Assembly (NCBI GenBank): GCA_025526915.1
Contig: JAHLKH010000027.1
Span: 1 to 64,000, forward strand
Length of the DNA: 64,000 bases
Direction: 5' to 3'
From: Entophlyctis helioformis
Taxonomy: Eukaryota > Chytridiomycota > Chytridiomycetes > Chytridiales > Chytriomycetaceae
In this document: positions 1 through 11,471 of the stretch, one piece after another
Position numbering within the stretch: position 1 is the first letter of the stretch
Layout: the number at the start of each line of letters is the position of its first letter
Position numbers and translations under genes: made by a program
The notes under the pieces: generated by a model
What the model saw: only the letters and a program-made list of their open reading frames with translations
Database searches by the model: none
What the model was told of the DNA's origin: nothing

Positions 1-1
1 T

Positions 2-205
2 TGTATACTCATTGCCCCTCTGCCACCAGACGGCCAGCCGCTCTTGACGAGGACAGTTACATCTGTGTCGCAGCCAAACCCACAGTTCCCTGTGCCTTCG
101 CCGCACTCGAGCAGGAACTCTGACACCAGCCCTTGTTCTGCAACTTTCATTGATTTCATTGGGACACAGGCACAGACCTGGTGGCAGAGGGGCAGTGAGT
201 ATACA
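2..205. repeat. 28-bp imperfect inverted repeat, arms 2-29 and 178-205
   Basis: Positions 2-29 on the + strand and the reverse complement of 178-205 are the same 28-nt sequence except for one base (ATTG versus ACTG). The arms enclose about 148 bp. The left arm begins at the window edge and may continue outside it. No transposase is visible, so whether this is a fold-back element, a small non-autonomous element or a hairpin in a transcript cannot be decided here. Confidence 0.7.
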
Positions 206-295
206 GGCTGTACAGCTTGGATACAACTACAATAACAGGGCCAAGCCAAGTCTGGACAAGGCACATCCAGATCAACATCCAGCTGGTCACATGCG

Positions 296-3200
296 TCACA
301 TGACTGTAGGTGGCATCCATTGCAGTCTGCCTTCCAGTTGTTTGACGCGCCTGTGATCATCAAGTCAGTCCATCTGCAAACAGACACATGCAGCAATACA
401 ATGCTTACAGCTCAGTAAAATTGGCCATATTGCGCAGTGACATTGGAATGCTTCCTGACAGCTTATTTTCCCACAGACCCCTCCAATCACCAAGTCAGTC
501 CATCTGCAAGCAGACATATGAGACAATGTAATGCTTACAGCAATTTCAGATTGACCAGATTGCACAGTTTGGTTGGGACACTTCCTGACAGCTGGTTGTT
601 GTTGAGAATCCTGCAATCACCATGTCAGCCCATCTGCAAACAGACATATGAAACAATGCAATGCTTACAGCATATTCAGATTGACAAGATTGCCCAGTTC
701 AGGTGGAATACTTCCTGATAGCTGGTTATGGTAAAGATACCTGTGATCATCAAGTCAGTTCATCTGCAATCAGACACATGAGACAATGCAATGCTTACAG
801 CACAGACAGATTGATCAGATTGCCCAGTTCAGGTGGAATAGTTCCTGACAGCTGGTTGTAGTTGAGAAACCTGCAACCATCAAGTCAGTCCATCTGCAAA
901 CAGACATATGAAACAATGCAATGCTTACAGCATATTCAGATTGACCAGATTGCCCAGTTCAGGTGGAATACTTCCTGACAGTTGGTTGTGGAACAGACCC
1001 CTACAATCATCACATCAGCTCATCTGCAAGTAGGCACATCAGACAATACAATGCTTACAGAACAACCAAATTGACTAGATTGCCCAGTTCAGTTGGGATG
1101 CTTCCTGACAGTTGGTTTTCCACAAGATCCCTACAACCATCAAGTCAATTCATCTGCAACTAGGCACATGAGAAAATGCAATGCTTACAGCATATTCAGA
1201 TTGACCAGATTGCCCAGTTCAGGTGGAATACTTCCTGACAGTTGGTTTTTGGAAAGACCCCTGCAATCATCAAGTCAGTTCATCTGCAAACAGGCAAACA
1301 CGAGAGTGCAATGCTTACAGCACAGACAGATTGACCAGATTGCCCAGTTCACTTGGGATGCTTCCTGACAGCTTGTTGTCAACAAGATACCTGAAATGTT
1401 CTGATGAGTCCATCTTCAAACAGGCACCATACACAATGCAATACTTACAGCCATTTCAGATCGCCCAGTCTGCCCAGTTCAGTTGGAATGCTTCCTGACA
1501 GCTGGTTCTTTTCAAGATTCCTGCATCCATCAAGTCAGTCCATCTGCAAACAGGAATATGAAACAATGCAACTCTTACAGCAATTTCAGATTGACCAGAT
1601 TGCCCAGCTCAGTTGGAATATTTCCTGACTGCTGGTTTTCAGAAAGATTCCTGCAGTCACCAAGTCAGTCCTTCTGCAAGCAGGCATATGGGAAAAAGCA
1701 ATGCCTACAGCTCAGTCAGATTGACCAGATTGCCAAGTGTAATTGGGATGGTGCCTTCCAGTTTGTTGTTGGTAAGATGCCTGCAATAATCATGTCAGCC
1801 CATCTGCAATTAGGCACACAAGACAATGCAATGCTTACAAGTAGGTCAGATTGACCAGATTGCCCAGTTCACTTGGAATGCTTCCTGAAAGCTGGTTTTT
1901 AGAAAGATTCCTGCAGTCATCAAGTCAGTCCATCTGCAAACAGGCAAACAAGTCAATGTAATGCAATTCATACAAATGAGTCAGATTGACCAGCTTGCCC
2001 AACACAGGTGGGATGCTTCCTGACAGCTTGTTGTTGTTGAGAACCCTGCAGCCACCAAGTCAGCCCATCTGCAAACAGACACATGCAGCAATACAATGCT
2101 TACAGCACAGTCAGATTGGCCAGGTTGCCCAGCTCTGTTGGAATACTTCCTGACAGCTGGTTATTACAAAGACCCCTACAACCATCAAGTCAGTCTATCT
2201 GCAATCAGGCACAAGAGTCAATACAATGCTTACAGCTCAGTCAGATTGACTAGTTTGCCCATTTCTGGTGGGATGCTTCCTGAAAGCTGGTTCATTTGAA
2301 ACAACCTGCAGTCACCAAGTCAGTCCATCTGCAACTAGGCACATGAGACAATGCAATGCTTACAGCATATTCAGATTGGCAATCTTGCCCAGTTCAGGTG
2401 GGATGCTTCCTGACAGTTGATTTTCAGCAAGACCCCTGCAATCATTTACTCAATCAATCTGCAAACAGGCATATGAGACAATACAACTCATACAAATAAC
2501 CCAAGTTGACCAGATTGCCCAGTTCAGCTGGGATGGTGCCTTGAAGTTGGTTATCTGAAAGCTGCCTGTAATCATCAAGTCAGTCCATCTGCGACCAGAG
2601 ACAAAAGTGAATGCACCGCTTACAGCACAGTCAGATTGGTCAAACTGCCCAGTTCTGTTGGGATGGTGCCTGACAGCTGGTTTTCAGAAAGATCCCTGCA
2701 ATCATCATATCAGTCTATCTGCAAACAGGCACATGAGATGATGCAATGCTTACAGATGAGTCAGATTTCCAAGATGGAGCAGTTGAGTTGGGATGCTTCC
2801 TGACAGTTGGTTTCCACAAAGATCCCTGCAATCATCAAGTCAGCCCATCTGCAATCAGGCACACAAGACAATGCAATGCTTACAAATAAGTCAGGCTGGC
2901 CAGTTTGCCCAGTTCTGTTGGGATGCTTCCTGAAAGCTGGTTCTTTTCAAGATTCCTGTGGCCACCAAGTCAGTCCATCTGCAAACAGACAAACATCTCA
3001 AGGCAACACCTACAGCTTAGCCAGTTTTCTCAGCTTGTAAATGCAACTTGGCACCTCCTTAGCTCATTTCCTGAAATGTCCCTGTTTCCCATCATGTCAA
3101 GCATCAGTATCAACACTTTCTACAAAGCAACAACCAACTCACAGCATCTCCAAGTTCACCAAATTTCCAAAGCTTTTTGGAATCACTCGAAGTCCACACT

Positions 3201-5396
3201 TGGAAATCTTCCTGCAAATCACTGTCTGTCAGCTGCTACAATCATCTGCAGTATGTTGTAAGCAACATACAGCTCTGTCAGATTGATCATCTTGCCAATG
3301 GCAGAGATGTTGCTGATTGCCTTGCCTCCAATTGACCTGTCCAATCATGGTCAGCCATGTTCATATCAAGCCAATCAAGGCAGAGCAGCACAATCCTTAC
3401 AGCTTTGTCAGATTGGTTAGATTGGCAATGGTCTCTGGGAGCTTTGTGATCTGGTTGTTGCACACATTGCTTTGAGGGTGTGAGTGATTGTCGGTTCAAG
3501 CCAGACAATGCATGGTACTCACAGTGTTTTGAGTTGAGTGAGTTTGCCAATGGATGCTGGCAGATGTATGATCTGGTTATCAGCAATGTCACTTTGGATT
3601 GCACTCAATGTCAGCCAACTTCACCATAGCAGCCACCAGGCACACACAACTCACAGCTCATCAAGATGCTCCAACTGGAAGATCAAGTTTGGCACAGATC
3701 CCTTCAGGTTGTTTTGTCCAAGCCGCCTGTTGCCAATGTCAGCCAGAATGCCACATCCAGCTGGCCATCAAGATGCATGCTCACAATGATGTCAACTTGG
3801 TCAGCTGGCAGATGCCTGGTGGGATTTCACCATCAAGCTCATTCTGGTCAAGCCACAGCTCCTTGAGCATCCTCAGGCATCCAATGTCCTTGGGGATATT
3901 GCCAGACAGACCGCAACCAGTCAACTGCCTGTTTGCCCATAGCAATGTTTGGTGCATCAGTTGCTTGTCAACCAGCATGCAGACAGCAATACTTACAGTG
4001 CAGTCAACTTGTGCTGCTCATCCAACTCCAGCTGCCGCTTTGGAGTGATGCGTTTGGCAGAATCATCATTGGGTCCTTCAGCTCGCCTGTTGGACGCTTT
4101 GTGATCTCGCTGTCCTTGGCCCACCCTGGGAAGATGGCGCACAGGATATCCAGATCAGATACACCGTCGTCCACCTTGACGGTCTACACACAATCGCGTG
4201 TCAGTGGATGGGCATGGTGTGGCGGTGGCAACCGATGGCAGCAACACGCACTGCAGGATCTTGTCTGTCTTGGTGTCGATCAGGTTGAGTTTCTTGGCTG
4301 TGTGCATGAGCATGACAGCAGAGTCCACTTGCATGGCGAGCGAGATCGGCTGGTGGGTGGAGAGCGTCAGTCAGCCAAGTGCACAGACCCATGAGAGCAA
4401 AGCGATGTCACGCACCTCCTTGATCTTGGCAAGACGGCTTCTGTATCCAGCCATCTGGGCTTCGACCTCGGCCCTCTTGGATCCAATGACAATCTGAACC
4501 AGCTGCTCGCCGTGCTGGTGCCAGCCTGGATGGATGCCTGAACCTCCTTGAGCAGATCCACGAGCTCGGCGCACTTGCCGATGCACATCTGCAGAGAACC
4601 ACTGGTTGGCCATCGGTGCAAGGATCATCTTGAGCTCCTTGAGGTCGGCCAGGAAGCTCTTCAGACCGCCAATGCTGTCCACGCCGTCCTTGACATTGGC
4701 GAGGATGTTGTCGATGATGCCAATGGCGACGGCAATGCCTGGGATCGGCACAAACTGCGACGCAGCCTTGGCAGCAGAGATGACGGTCGAGGCGACTTCG
4801 AGGCTGTTGGTGGTGAGGAAGCGCGTCACGGCCTTGACGCTGCTGCCGTCGGTCTTCTTGGGAGCCTTGCGGATCATGTCGACAAACTCGACAACGGACG
4901 ACGACAGCGTGGCGATGTTGGAGACGGTGGCCGTGTCAAAGTCTGATACATCCTGGCCGAGGCTGTTGATGGTGCTGGCCAGATCGTCAGGCTTGGAGAG
5001 ATCCATCGACTCGAGACGCTGCATCTCGTGCTTGAGCATTTCCATGAGCTCAGAGCGGAACGGTGTGTGTCAGTCAACAGCAGCGGCGGCGGCGCAAGCA
5101 GCAGCAGCAGCAGTCATAGATAGGCAGCGCTACCTTGTTGGCTTTGCCTACAACTCCAGCAGCTTTGGAGAACCGGGTCGCTGCTTGTCGTCTTGAACGG
5201 CCGAGACAGAGGGCGAGGCACTCTGGGCAGGAGCCGCTGGTGGGCCAATGTCAGCATAACTGCTTTGGGCAAGGCGGTCGTGCCACTTGCTCAGCTTACC
5301 GTTGCTGCTGGCGGCGGCCACACTTGGAGCAGTGCTGGGACGGGACGACGCTGACGGCGGCGGTCTGGCTGGCTTGTTGTTGCGTTTCTTGGTCAT
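296..5396 (-). CDS. Leucine-rich-repeat protein, multi-exon, with several frame breaks
   Basis: Not a recognised named gene. The candidate start is the ATG at 5394-5396, opening a low-complexity Ser/Pro/Ala N-terminus. A helical region follows (about 5045-4390, a four-helix or coiled-coil-like segment of hydrophobic heptads). Then come plant-type LRRs of the form LxxLxLxxNxLxGxIPxxLGxL, from about 3978 to 350. In the regular part (409-2955) each 24-residue LRR is one 72-nt exon between phase-2 introns. A stop (TGA, 296-298) closes the last, degenerate LRR exon. The N-terminal exons do not stay in one frame: changes are needed near 5180, 4600, 4510, 4190, 4060 and 3040. The gene may be partly decayed, or the assembly may carry single-base indels. 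Plant-type LRRs usually bind proteins or peptides, extracellularly or in the cytosol. I see no clear signal peptide, membrane segment or kinase domain, so its role is open. Confidence 0.6.
351..3013 (-). repeat. Tandem array of about 20 LRR exon-intron units, 130-bp period
   Basis: Each unit is a 72-nt exon plus a 58-nt intron on the minus strand. Exons are 409-480, 539-610, 669-740, 799-870 and so on in exact 130-bp steps to 1839-1910; then 1974-2045 (the preceding spacing is 135 bp, a 63-nt intron); then 130-bp steps from 2104 to the exon at 2884-2955. Introns start GTAAGC (or GTATGA), carry a conserved ACTGAC branch-like site about 15 nt before the acceptor, and end mostly in CAG. The exons encode variants of NQLSGSIPTELGNLVNLTVL. 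All introns split the same Leu codon after two bases, so units can be added or lost without changing frame. Intron sequence is about as conserved as exon sequence. Confidence 0.9.
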
Positions 5397-5720
5397 GGTT
5401 GTCCTTGGTTGTCCTTGGTTCGGTCTCTTGGTGAAGGCTTGCTCCAGTCCACCGTCAGCAACCTGCGACGCCAGATGCCACACAGCTCGGCCGCTCACCA
5501 GGCGTTTGGTTGTTGTCTTCAAAGGCAACTCAGTCCGCCGTGTCCAAGCCAGTGGTCATCGGCAACACATGCCGCATCACAAGTCGGATGGCCCCGTGTT
5601 GCTGATGGGGCAGCGTGGCTGTTTGCCGCGAGCATTGGTGGACAGCCACTGCCAGATGCCCTTCTGGCTGGCAAGTGGGCAGGCAGATCGGCACTGCAAG
5701 TGTATTGTCAGCCGCCTGCG

Positions 5721-6631
5721 TCAGATCTGCTCATGGCGAGGATGCTCATGCAGCCAGCTGGCAATGTGGCCGTGGCCCTTCTTCCTCGCCCACAAGCCGC
5801 TCTGTCAGCATCGCCTTCACGAGAGTTGAGATGCAGGAACTCAACGACCGCGAGATGGCCATGCTTGGCAGCATTCGCCATCGCCTGCCAAGTGCAGCCT
5901 TCCGTCCAGTGCCGATGCAGCCACACGATCACATCCAGATGGCCACAGGCAGCAGCATGGTCCATGGCACGTGTGGTGCAGGCAGCGCTGCCTGCCTCGT
6001 GCAGCATCTGGACAATGGCAAGATGGCCGTTGCAAGCCGCCTTGTCCATTGCCGCATAGTCATCAACAGTGTCGTACTGCTCAAGGTCGACGCGTGCTCC
6101 TTGACAAGGTGGCACAGCAGGCCGGTGTAGCCATGAGCAATAGCCATCCAGCCAGAGCAATCGCATGCTGACAGTCGAGCAGATCCCACCAGCCGTTGCA
6201 CATGGGCACATGGAGGAGGCAGGCGTCCATGGGCAGCGTGTTGAACTCGCCGGCCGAGAAGCGGTCGATGCTCTCAAGGAACTCGTGCTGGTTGCTGTCC
6301 TGCTCTGGCAACCGTGCTCGCAGACGGTGGGACATGGAGCGTGTCTTGACGAGCAGCAAGCCGCCGTGGCTGTCAGAACCGAGCCATGCGTCTGGCAGCA
6401 GCTGCAGGTCGCCCTGCCAGTCGAGTGTGATGGCGTCTCGCCACAGCACACAGACGACGTCGTCGAGCAGGCGGCTGTCGCTGTCGAGCATGCCATTGAC
6501 AAACAGAGCAAAGGAGCCTGACGCCGAGAGAGTCGTGGCTGGACATCTGCAGGCATGCTGGTCCAGAGACTGCTGCCAGACGGATGCGGCTCGCTGTCCT
6601 TGCTGCTTTCGGTGCTGCTGTTGGCAGACAT
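5721..6631 (-). pseudogene. Ankyrin-repeat protein gene, broken by frameshifts
   Basis: The candidate start is the ATG at 6629-6631 (MSANSSTESSKD...). A short Ser-rich N-terminus and the phrase SLWTSMPADVQ resemble the lead-in of chytrid ankyrin proteins. Downstream pieces in different frames continue one protein: FVNGMLDSDSRLLDDVVCVL; then HAIALAGW; then GYTGLLCHLVKEHA; then typical ankyrin helices (AACNGHLAIVQMLHEAGS, HAAACGHLDVIVWLHRH, NAAKHGHLAVVEFLH); then GHGHIASWLHEH followed by TGA at 5721-5723. At least four frame changes are needed (near 6550, 6150, 6090 and 5790), and there is no room for introns at most of them. I read this as a decayed member of an expanded ankyrin family. Indel errors in the assembly are the alternative. 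Confidence 0.65.
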
Positions 6632-6992
6632 TGCGGTTGTTGTGCTGTTGGGCAAGAAGGACGCGGTGGCTGGAACTCGACGTTGAGCCAGATCCAGGCG
6701 TGGTGGTGCGGCTCGCCTGTTGCGCATGGCAGTCAGGCGTGATGCATGTGAAGTCGATGCAGCAGAGGACGTCGGTCAAAGCCACCCGCCACCGCCTACA
6801 ACAATCTAGCCAGATCGCCACCAGAAGCAAGCTTTCAGTCTGCCGCCAAACCCTGCATCCAAGGCACGGCAGTCGACCCACAGCCCACACTGCTACTGCC
6901 AACCATGACAGCAAGAGCAATAGGTGGATCGCCCGGCGCATGCAATCACCTGGTTGGCATATGTGCACTTGCCCACTTGCAAACCAAACACG

Positions 6993-8325
6993 ATGCCAGC
7001 CCTCAACGTCGCGCTCATCGGTCCCGGCCTCGTTGGCGCAGAGTTCCTGTCGCAGCTGGCCGCCCACCAAGCCAAGAGCGCCGCATCGTCCGCACCGGCC
7101 ATAACCTTCAACGTCGTTGCCATTGCAACCTCCAAGCGCCAGGTGCTGTCGCCGTCCATCCCGCTTGCCAGCTGGCGAGACATGCTGTTGTCGTCGTCGT
7201 CGTCGTCGTCGGCCGGCTCAACGAGCGCCGACCTGGAAGCGCTGCTGTCGCATGCGGCTGCGTTCTCGCCGTGCGTGCTGGTGGACGCTACAAGCAACAT
7301 GGACGTTGCGAGCAGCTACCCAGACGCTGTTGGCCGCCACGGCCTGCATGTGGTGACGCCCAACAAGAAGGCCTTTTCGGGCGACGCTGGATTGTATCGC
7401 CGCATCGTGGACGCTGCGAGCAAGCACCGCAAGTTTGTGCTGCACGAGAGCACGGTTGGGTGAGTGCGACGAGCCTGTTGTGTTGCTGCCCGTCGCTCTT
7501 GCGCTCGGGACTGACGTGGCATGACGTGCACTGTGTGGCACAGAGCGGGCCTGCCCATTCTGAGCACGCTGTCGGATCTGGTGGCCACGGGCGACGAGAT
7601 CGTCAAGATCGAGGGCATCTTTTCGGGCACGCTGTCGTACATCTTCAACCAGTTCTCGACTATCTACAGCACGCCTGGCCCTGCGGTCAAGTTCTCTGAC
7701 GTTGTTGCCCGTGCCAAGGAGCTCGGCTACACGGTGGGTCGCTCTTGGATCTGTGCTGGATCTGCTGTAGATGGGCAGCTGGTGGCTGACTTGATGCGGA
7801 CGTGCAGGAGCCTGATCCGCGCGACGATCTCAACGGCATGGACGTGGCTCGCAAGGTATGCAGTTGGCCGCAGCCTAACTGGTGGCTTTTGGACTGAAAG
7901 TCTGCCTGCGACACCGACAGGTGGTCATTCTGGGCCGTGTCGCTGGGATGGATCTGTCTCTCGACACGCTCGATGTGGAAAACATTGTGCCGGCGCCGCT
8001 CCGCGCCGTGGCATCGGCAGACGAGTTCATGGCGAAGCTGCCCGAGTTTGATGACCATTTCGCGCATCTCAATGCAGCGGCGCTGCAGGACGGATCTGTG
8101 CTCCGATACGTTGGTGTGGTCGACGCCAAGGGACAGAGCTCGGTCAAGCTCGTGAGATACGCGGCATCGCACCCGTTCGCGTCGCTCAAGGGCAGCGACA
8201 ACATCATTGCGTTTACAACCAAGCGGTTCCCCAACCCGCTCATCATCCAAGGCGCTGGTGCTGGTGCGGCCGTGACTGCCTTTGGCATGTTCTCGGATCT
8301 GCTCAAGATTGCAAAGAGCCTGTGA
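6993..8325 (+). CDS. HOM6: Homoserine dehydrogenase
   Basis: Catalyses the NAD(P)H-dependent reduction of aspartate semialdehyde to homoserine, on the cytosolic route to threonine and methionine. Exons 6993-7459, 7544-7733, 7808-7855 and 7921-8325 join in frame to 369 residues, close to the yeast enzyme. An N-terminal Rossmann motif (NVALIGPGLVGAEFL) binds the cofactor; NKKAFSG and the junction STVGAGLPILSTL follow. Next is the catalytic-domain signature KIEGIFSGTLSYIFN and a C-terminal GAGAGAAVTAFGMFSDLL. The intron between exons 1 and 2 falls inside STVG|AGLP, which fixes the splice. A serine run near residue 70 is a local low-complexity insertion. The start is the first ATG that gives the short family N-terminus. 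Convergent with the hydrolase to the right. Confidence 0.95.
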
Positions 8326-8435
8326 TGCGCATGTATGGAGTAAAAGCGTCCGTTGAGTCGAGGTACGGTCATATTTATCAAGAGGACATGGGCTGGGATA
8401 AAGAGACTCCCAAAGCGGGATCATAGTGGGTAGAA

Positions 8436-8445
<10 letters not shown>

Positions 8446-8487
<42 letters not shown>
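8446..8487. repeat. (GA)n microsatellite
   Basis: A nearly pure GA dinucleotide run in the 212-bp space between the convergent homoserine dehydrogenase and hydrolase genes. Confidence 0.95.
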
Positions 8488-8490
<3 letters not shown>

Positions 8491-8537
8491 CACAAAAGTG
8501 ACAAGGGCAAGTGGGCATGCATGGATCTATGTATGCG

Positions 8538-10036
8538 TTATGCCCAGACGTTGTCGACGGGAGGTGCAGGCACGACTGGCTTCTCAGACGGCCCATTTGT
8601 TGCCTTGGGCGACTCTGGGTTGACAGGGGTGGATGCGGGCGTGGGCACCTGCGTTGCGGGCAGCTGCTGAGCGACCGAAGCAGGTGCTTGTGATGCGTCT
8701 GTCGTGGGTGCAGATGCAGATGCTTGTGCAGCAGCAGCAGCCTGTTCAGCAGCGGCGACCTGTTCAGCAGCGGCCTGGTCGGCGGCAGCCTTTTCAGCAG
8801 CAGCCTTTTCGGCAGCCGCAGCAGCGGCAGGGGAGAGCGGCGCCTCCTTGGCAATGTCGGCAAAGAGCGCGCGCATGATCGCAAAGTCGAGGATGATGTT
8901 GTGCGTCGCACCCTCGACGGCATACAGCAAAAAGTGCTTCATCTCGCGCTGCATCCACATGGCGGCGCCGAGCGGCGAAATGCTGTCGTCCATGCCATGC
9001 CAGCACTTGATGGAGCAGTCGAGTTGTCTGTGGTCGTATCCAAACGGCTTGCTGATCTCGAGCGCAAGGAGCCAGTCGAGCTCAAACGACTTGTATGCGT
9101 CGCCGGTGTAGTCTTCGGCAACGCGGTCGAGCACCTCGTGCACAAAGGCGTCGTTGGCATTGATCTGCTCGCGGATGCCAATGACACCCATCTGACCGGG
9201 GACGGTCTTGGCGTTGAGGCTGGATGCGACGTTGGAGTAGTTGGCCGAGTAGATTCTGCGGAGCATGCCGGTGGGCATCGAGCGCTGCAGGGCGTACGAG
9301 ACGGGCATGCAGGGCAGGTTGGACGGAGCCCACGTGGCAATCAGACGCAGCGTGCCGTGGATCTTGTGCTTGAGGTTGTGGTAGCAGGCCAGGGCGTACG
9401 AGGCGCCGATCGAGTGGCCGATGACGGAGAACTTTTCAATGCCGAGCAGCTGGGTGATCTCGTCCAGGTAGACTGCGATGCGTTGGAAAATGAGCCGAGG
9501 GCGATGGCAATGGCAGTGCGATGGGGGCATGTGTCAGTTCAAGAACCGGTAGGGGATTGTGCACCATGCGGTGGCATTACCGCAGCAACCAGATTGGCCG
9601 GCACAGCGGCTGGCAGAGCCGAGCAGCGCAGCGCAAAGCCGGCACACAGCAACCCATACAGACGGGCAGACAGACAGGCGGAGCAGCGCAGCGGGCAAGA
9701 CTCACCGGACCACGAGCGAAACTCCCACTGCTTGGGGTAGCGCAGCGGCGTCGAAGCACCACGGCCAGGGCGGTCAAAGCACAGCAGGCGCAGACCGCTC
9801 TCGCGGGCCATGTCGTCGTAGAGCGCCATGAGCAGGCGGTTCGAGTTGGGGCCGGCGAACCACACGACCGGGAAGCCCTGCTTGTCGCCGGCCTCGGCAA
9901 ACGACACTTGCTCGCCCGACATCAGCGTCAGCGTCTGCGAGAAGCGGGGCCGTGCAAGCACCTCGTGCGCCTTGCGGTACTTGACGGCCTCGGCCTGCGA
10001 CGGCGCCGCTTCTGATCCTGAACCAAAGCCCAGCAT
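8538..10036 (-). CDS. Alpha/beta hydrolase-fold protein
   Basis: Two exons, 9706-10036 and 8538-9472 on the minus strand, join to 421 residues. The strand order is that of alpha/beta hydrolases: an oxyanion-region VVWFAGPNSNR, then LLCFDRPGRGAS, the nucleophile elbow GHSIGAS (catalytic Ser), an acidic residue in HGMDDSISP and a His in VEGATHNI. The last ~100 residues are an Ala/Glu/Lys repeat (EKAAAEKAAADQAAAEQ) followed by Pro/Ala-rich sequence, an unusual tail that is probably disordered. Substrate unknown; no signal peptide is seen. The start codon is 10034-10036. Upstream, the GT-rich leader region and a 210-bp space separate it from the divergent gene at 10247. Confidence 0.85.
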
Positions 10037-10246
10037 GGTCGTGCAGTTCTGTGTGTGTGTGCGAGTGTGTGTGTGTGTGCGTGTGTGCGTAAGGTGTCGG
10101 CTGTCCGGTCCGAGTGTTGCTGCGAAGGTGAAGAGTTCGTCAAGCTCTCAAAGTGCGCCTTTGAGAACGAAAAATGTTTCAAAATTTGAAACCTCCGCGG
10201 AGGCGGGAACGCCTCTCCCGATCTGCCTGCACTTACCCACTCGACG

Positions 10247-11471
10247 ATGCGGCACAACAGAACGGCGAGCTTCGAGGGCTACGACTCTATCCTGGCGCGC
10301 GTGCAGACCAAGGTGCGCGAGTCGCTCGCCGGCCGCGTCAGCGAGAAGCGTCCGCCAGCCACAGCAGCTACCGCTCCCCTGTCGCCGTCCAAGCGGCAGC
10401 ACGCCCAGCGCATTCAGCATCTGCATACTCTCCAGCAGCAGCAGCGCGCTTCGTCGCGTTCATCGCGCAGTCCGTCGCCCTTGGCCCCTGCGGCGCGTGG
10501 CGCGACAAGCTCTCGTCATGCCGCTGTTAGTCATGCTCACGGTGGTGGCGGCAGCGGCGCCGCGGCTGACAGCAGCGACACAACCGACGATGATCTCGGC
10601 TGGGAGTTTGATGTGCGTGCCCGCAGAGTATCTGGCTGTTTCGGTGTGCCCTGCTCTGCTGCTGACAGTCGCGCTGATGTCCATGATGACGCTGTAGGAA
10701 GACGACGAGGCGGCTGACGAAGAGCTGGTGGCGTTCCGCACGGACCTGTCGCCCATCCCCGAGAACGAGTCGGGCATTGACGATGTGGACATGGCCGACG
10801 CCGTCGTGTCGGCCAGTCCAGGCACCATCGCCACCCTTGAATTCGACGTCCAAGAGCCCACGCATCTAGATGCTCTGCACACTACCGACATGGGCAACAC
10901 GCAGTCGCCCGCATCACTCGAGGCCGAGTTCAGTCGCGCTCTGCATGCGTCGTCAATGCTGGTTGATATCCAAGAAACGTTCATCAAGCGGCGGCTGGCG
11001 ACGGTGCGCGAGCTTGGCGCGGAAGCGGTGCCAGCGTCCCATGACCTGACCATGGTGCTCATGGACGCCGTGCGGCAGCAGGTCGAGTCTGTCAATTCTG
11101 CGGCTTCGTCGAACGAAGCATCCGTGTCTGCCGGCGACCTCGTTGATGCTGAGCACATGCAACAGATGCAGCACCAGCACCATCTCGATTCCGGTGTGCT
11201 TCTGGATGCCTTCCAGCCGTCGGCGTCTGCAAGCGCGTCGGATTTGTCCAGCGTCGTCGCCCTTTTGGACCAGACAAGCATCCAGACAAGCACTCCATCC
11301 GAGGACGTCCAAGGCGGCTCGGCTGACAATCACTACGCTGGCGGTATGGCCGCCGTGCAAGAGACGCCGTACAGGCTATCCGCGCAGTCAGCCGCATATG
11401 CACGTTTTATTCCAACACATGCGCCAATGCTGAGCTTCTCCTTTGGCTCCGCAGACCAGGACACGGAATGA
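10247..11471 (+). CDS. Hypothetical acidic, Ser/Ala-rich protein
   Basis: Not recognised. Exons 10247-10612 and 10698-11471 give 379 residues. The N-terminus (MRHNRTASFEGYDSILARV) is followed by a basic, Ser-rich stretch with QQQQRASSRSSRSPSP. The intron falls in an acidic segment (DDLGWEFD|EDDEAADEELVAFRTDL). The middle contains an amphipathic helix around ALHASSMLVDIQETFIKRRL, which could be a short conserved binding segment. The rest is low complexity. Divergent from the hydrolase, convergent with the carboxypeptidase. Nuclear or scaffolding roles are possible, but nothing shows it. Confidence 0.75.

Noticed and set aside
3599..4048. A + strand open frame of 149 codons over the LRR gene
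   Set aside because: It runs antisense to LRR exons and introns and encodes nothing recognisable.
8446..8487. GA-repeat open frames reading EREREREREREG
   Set aside because: Translation of a dinucleotide microsatellite between convergent genes.
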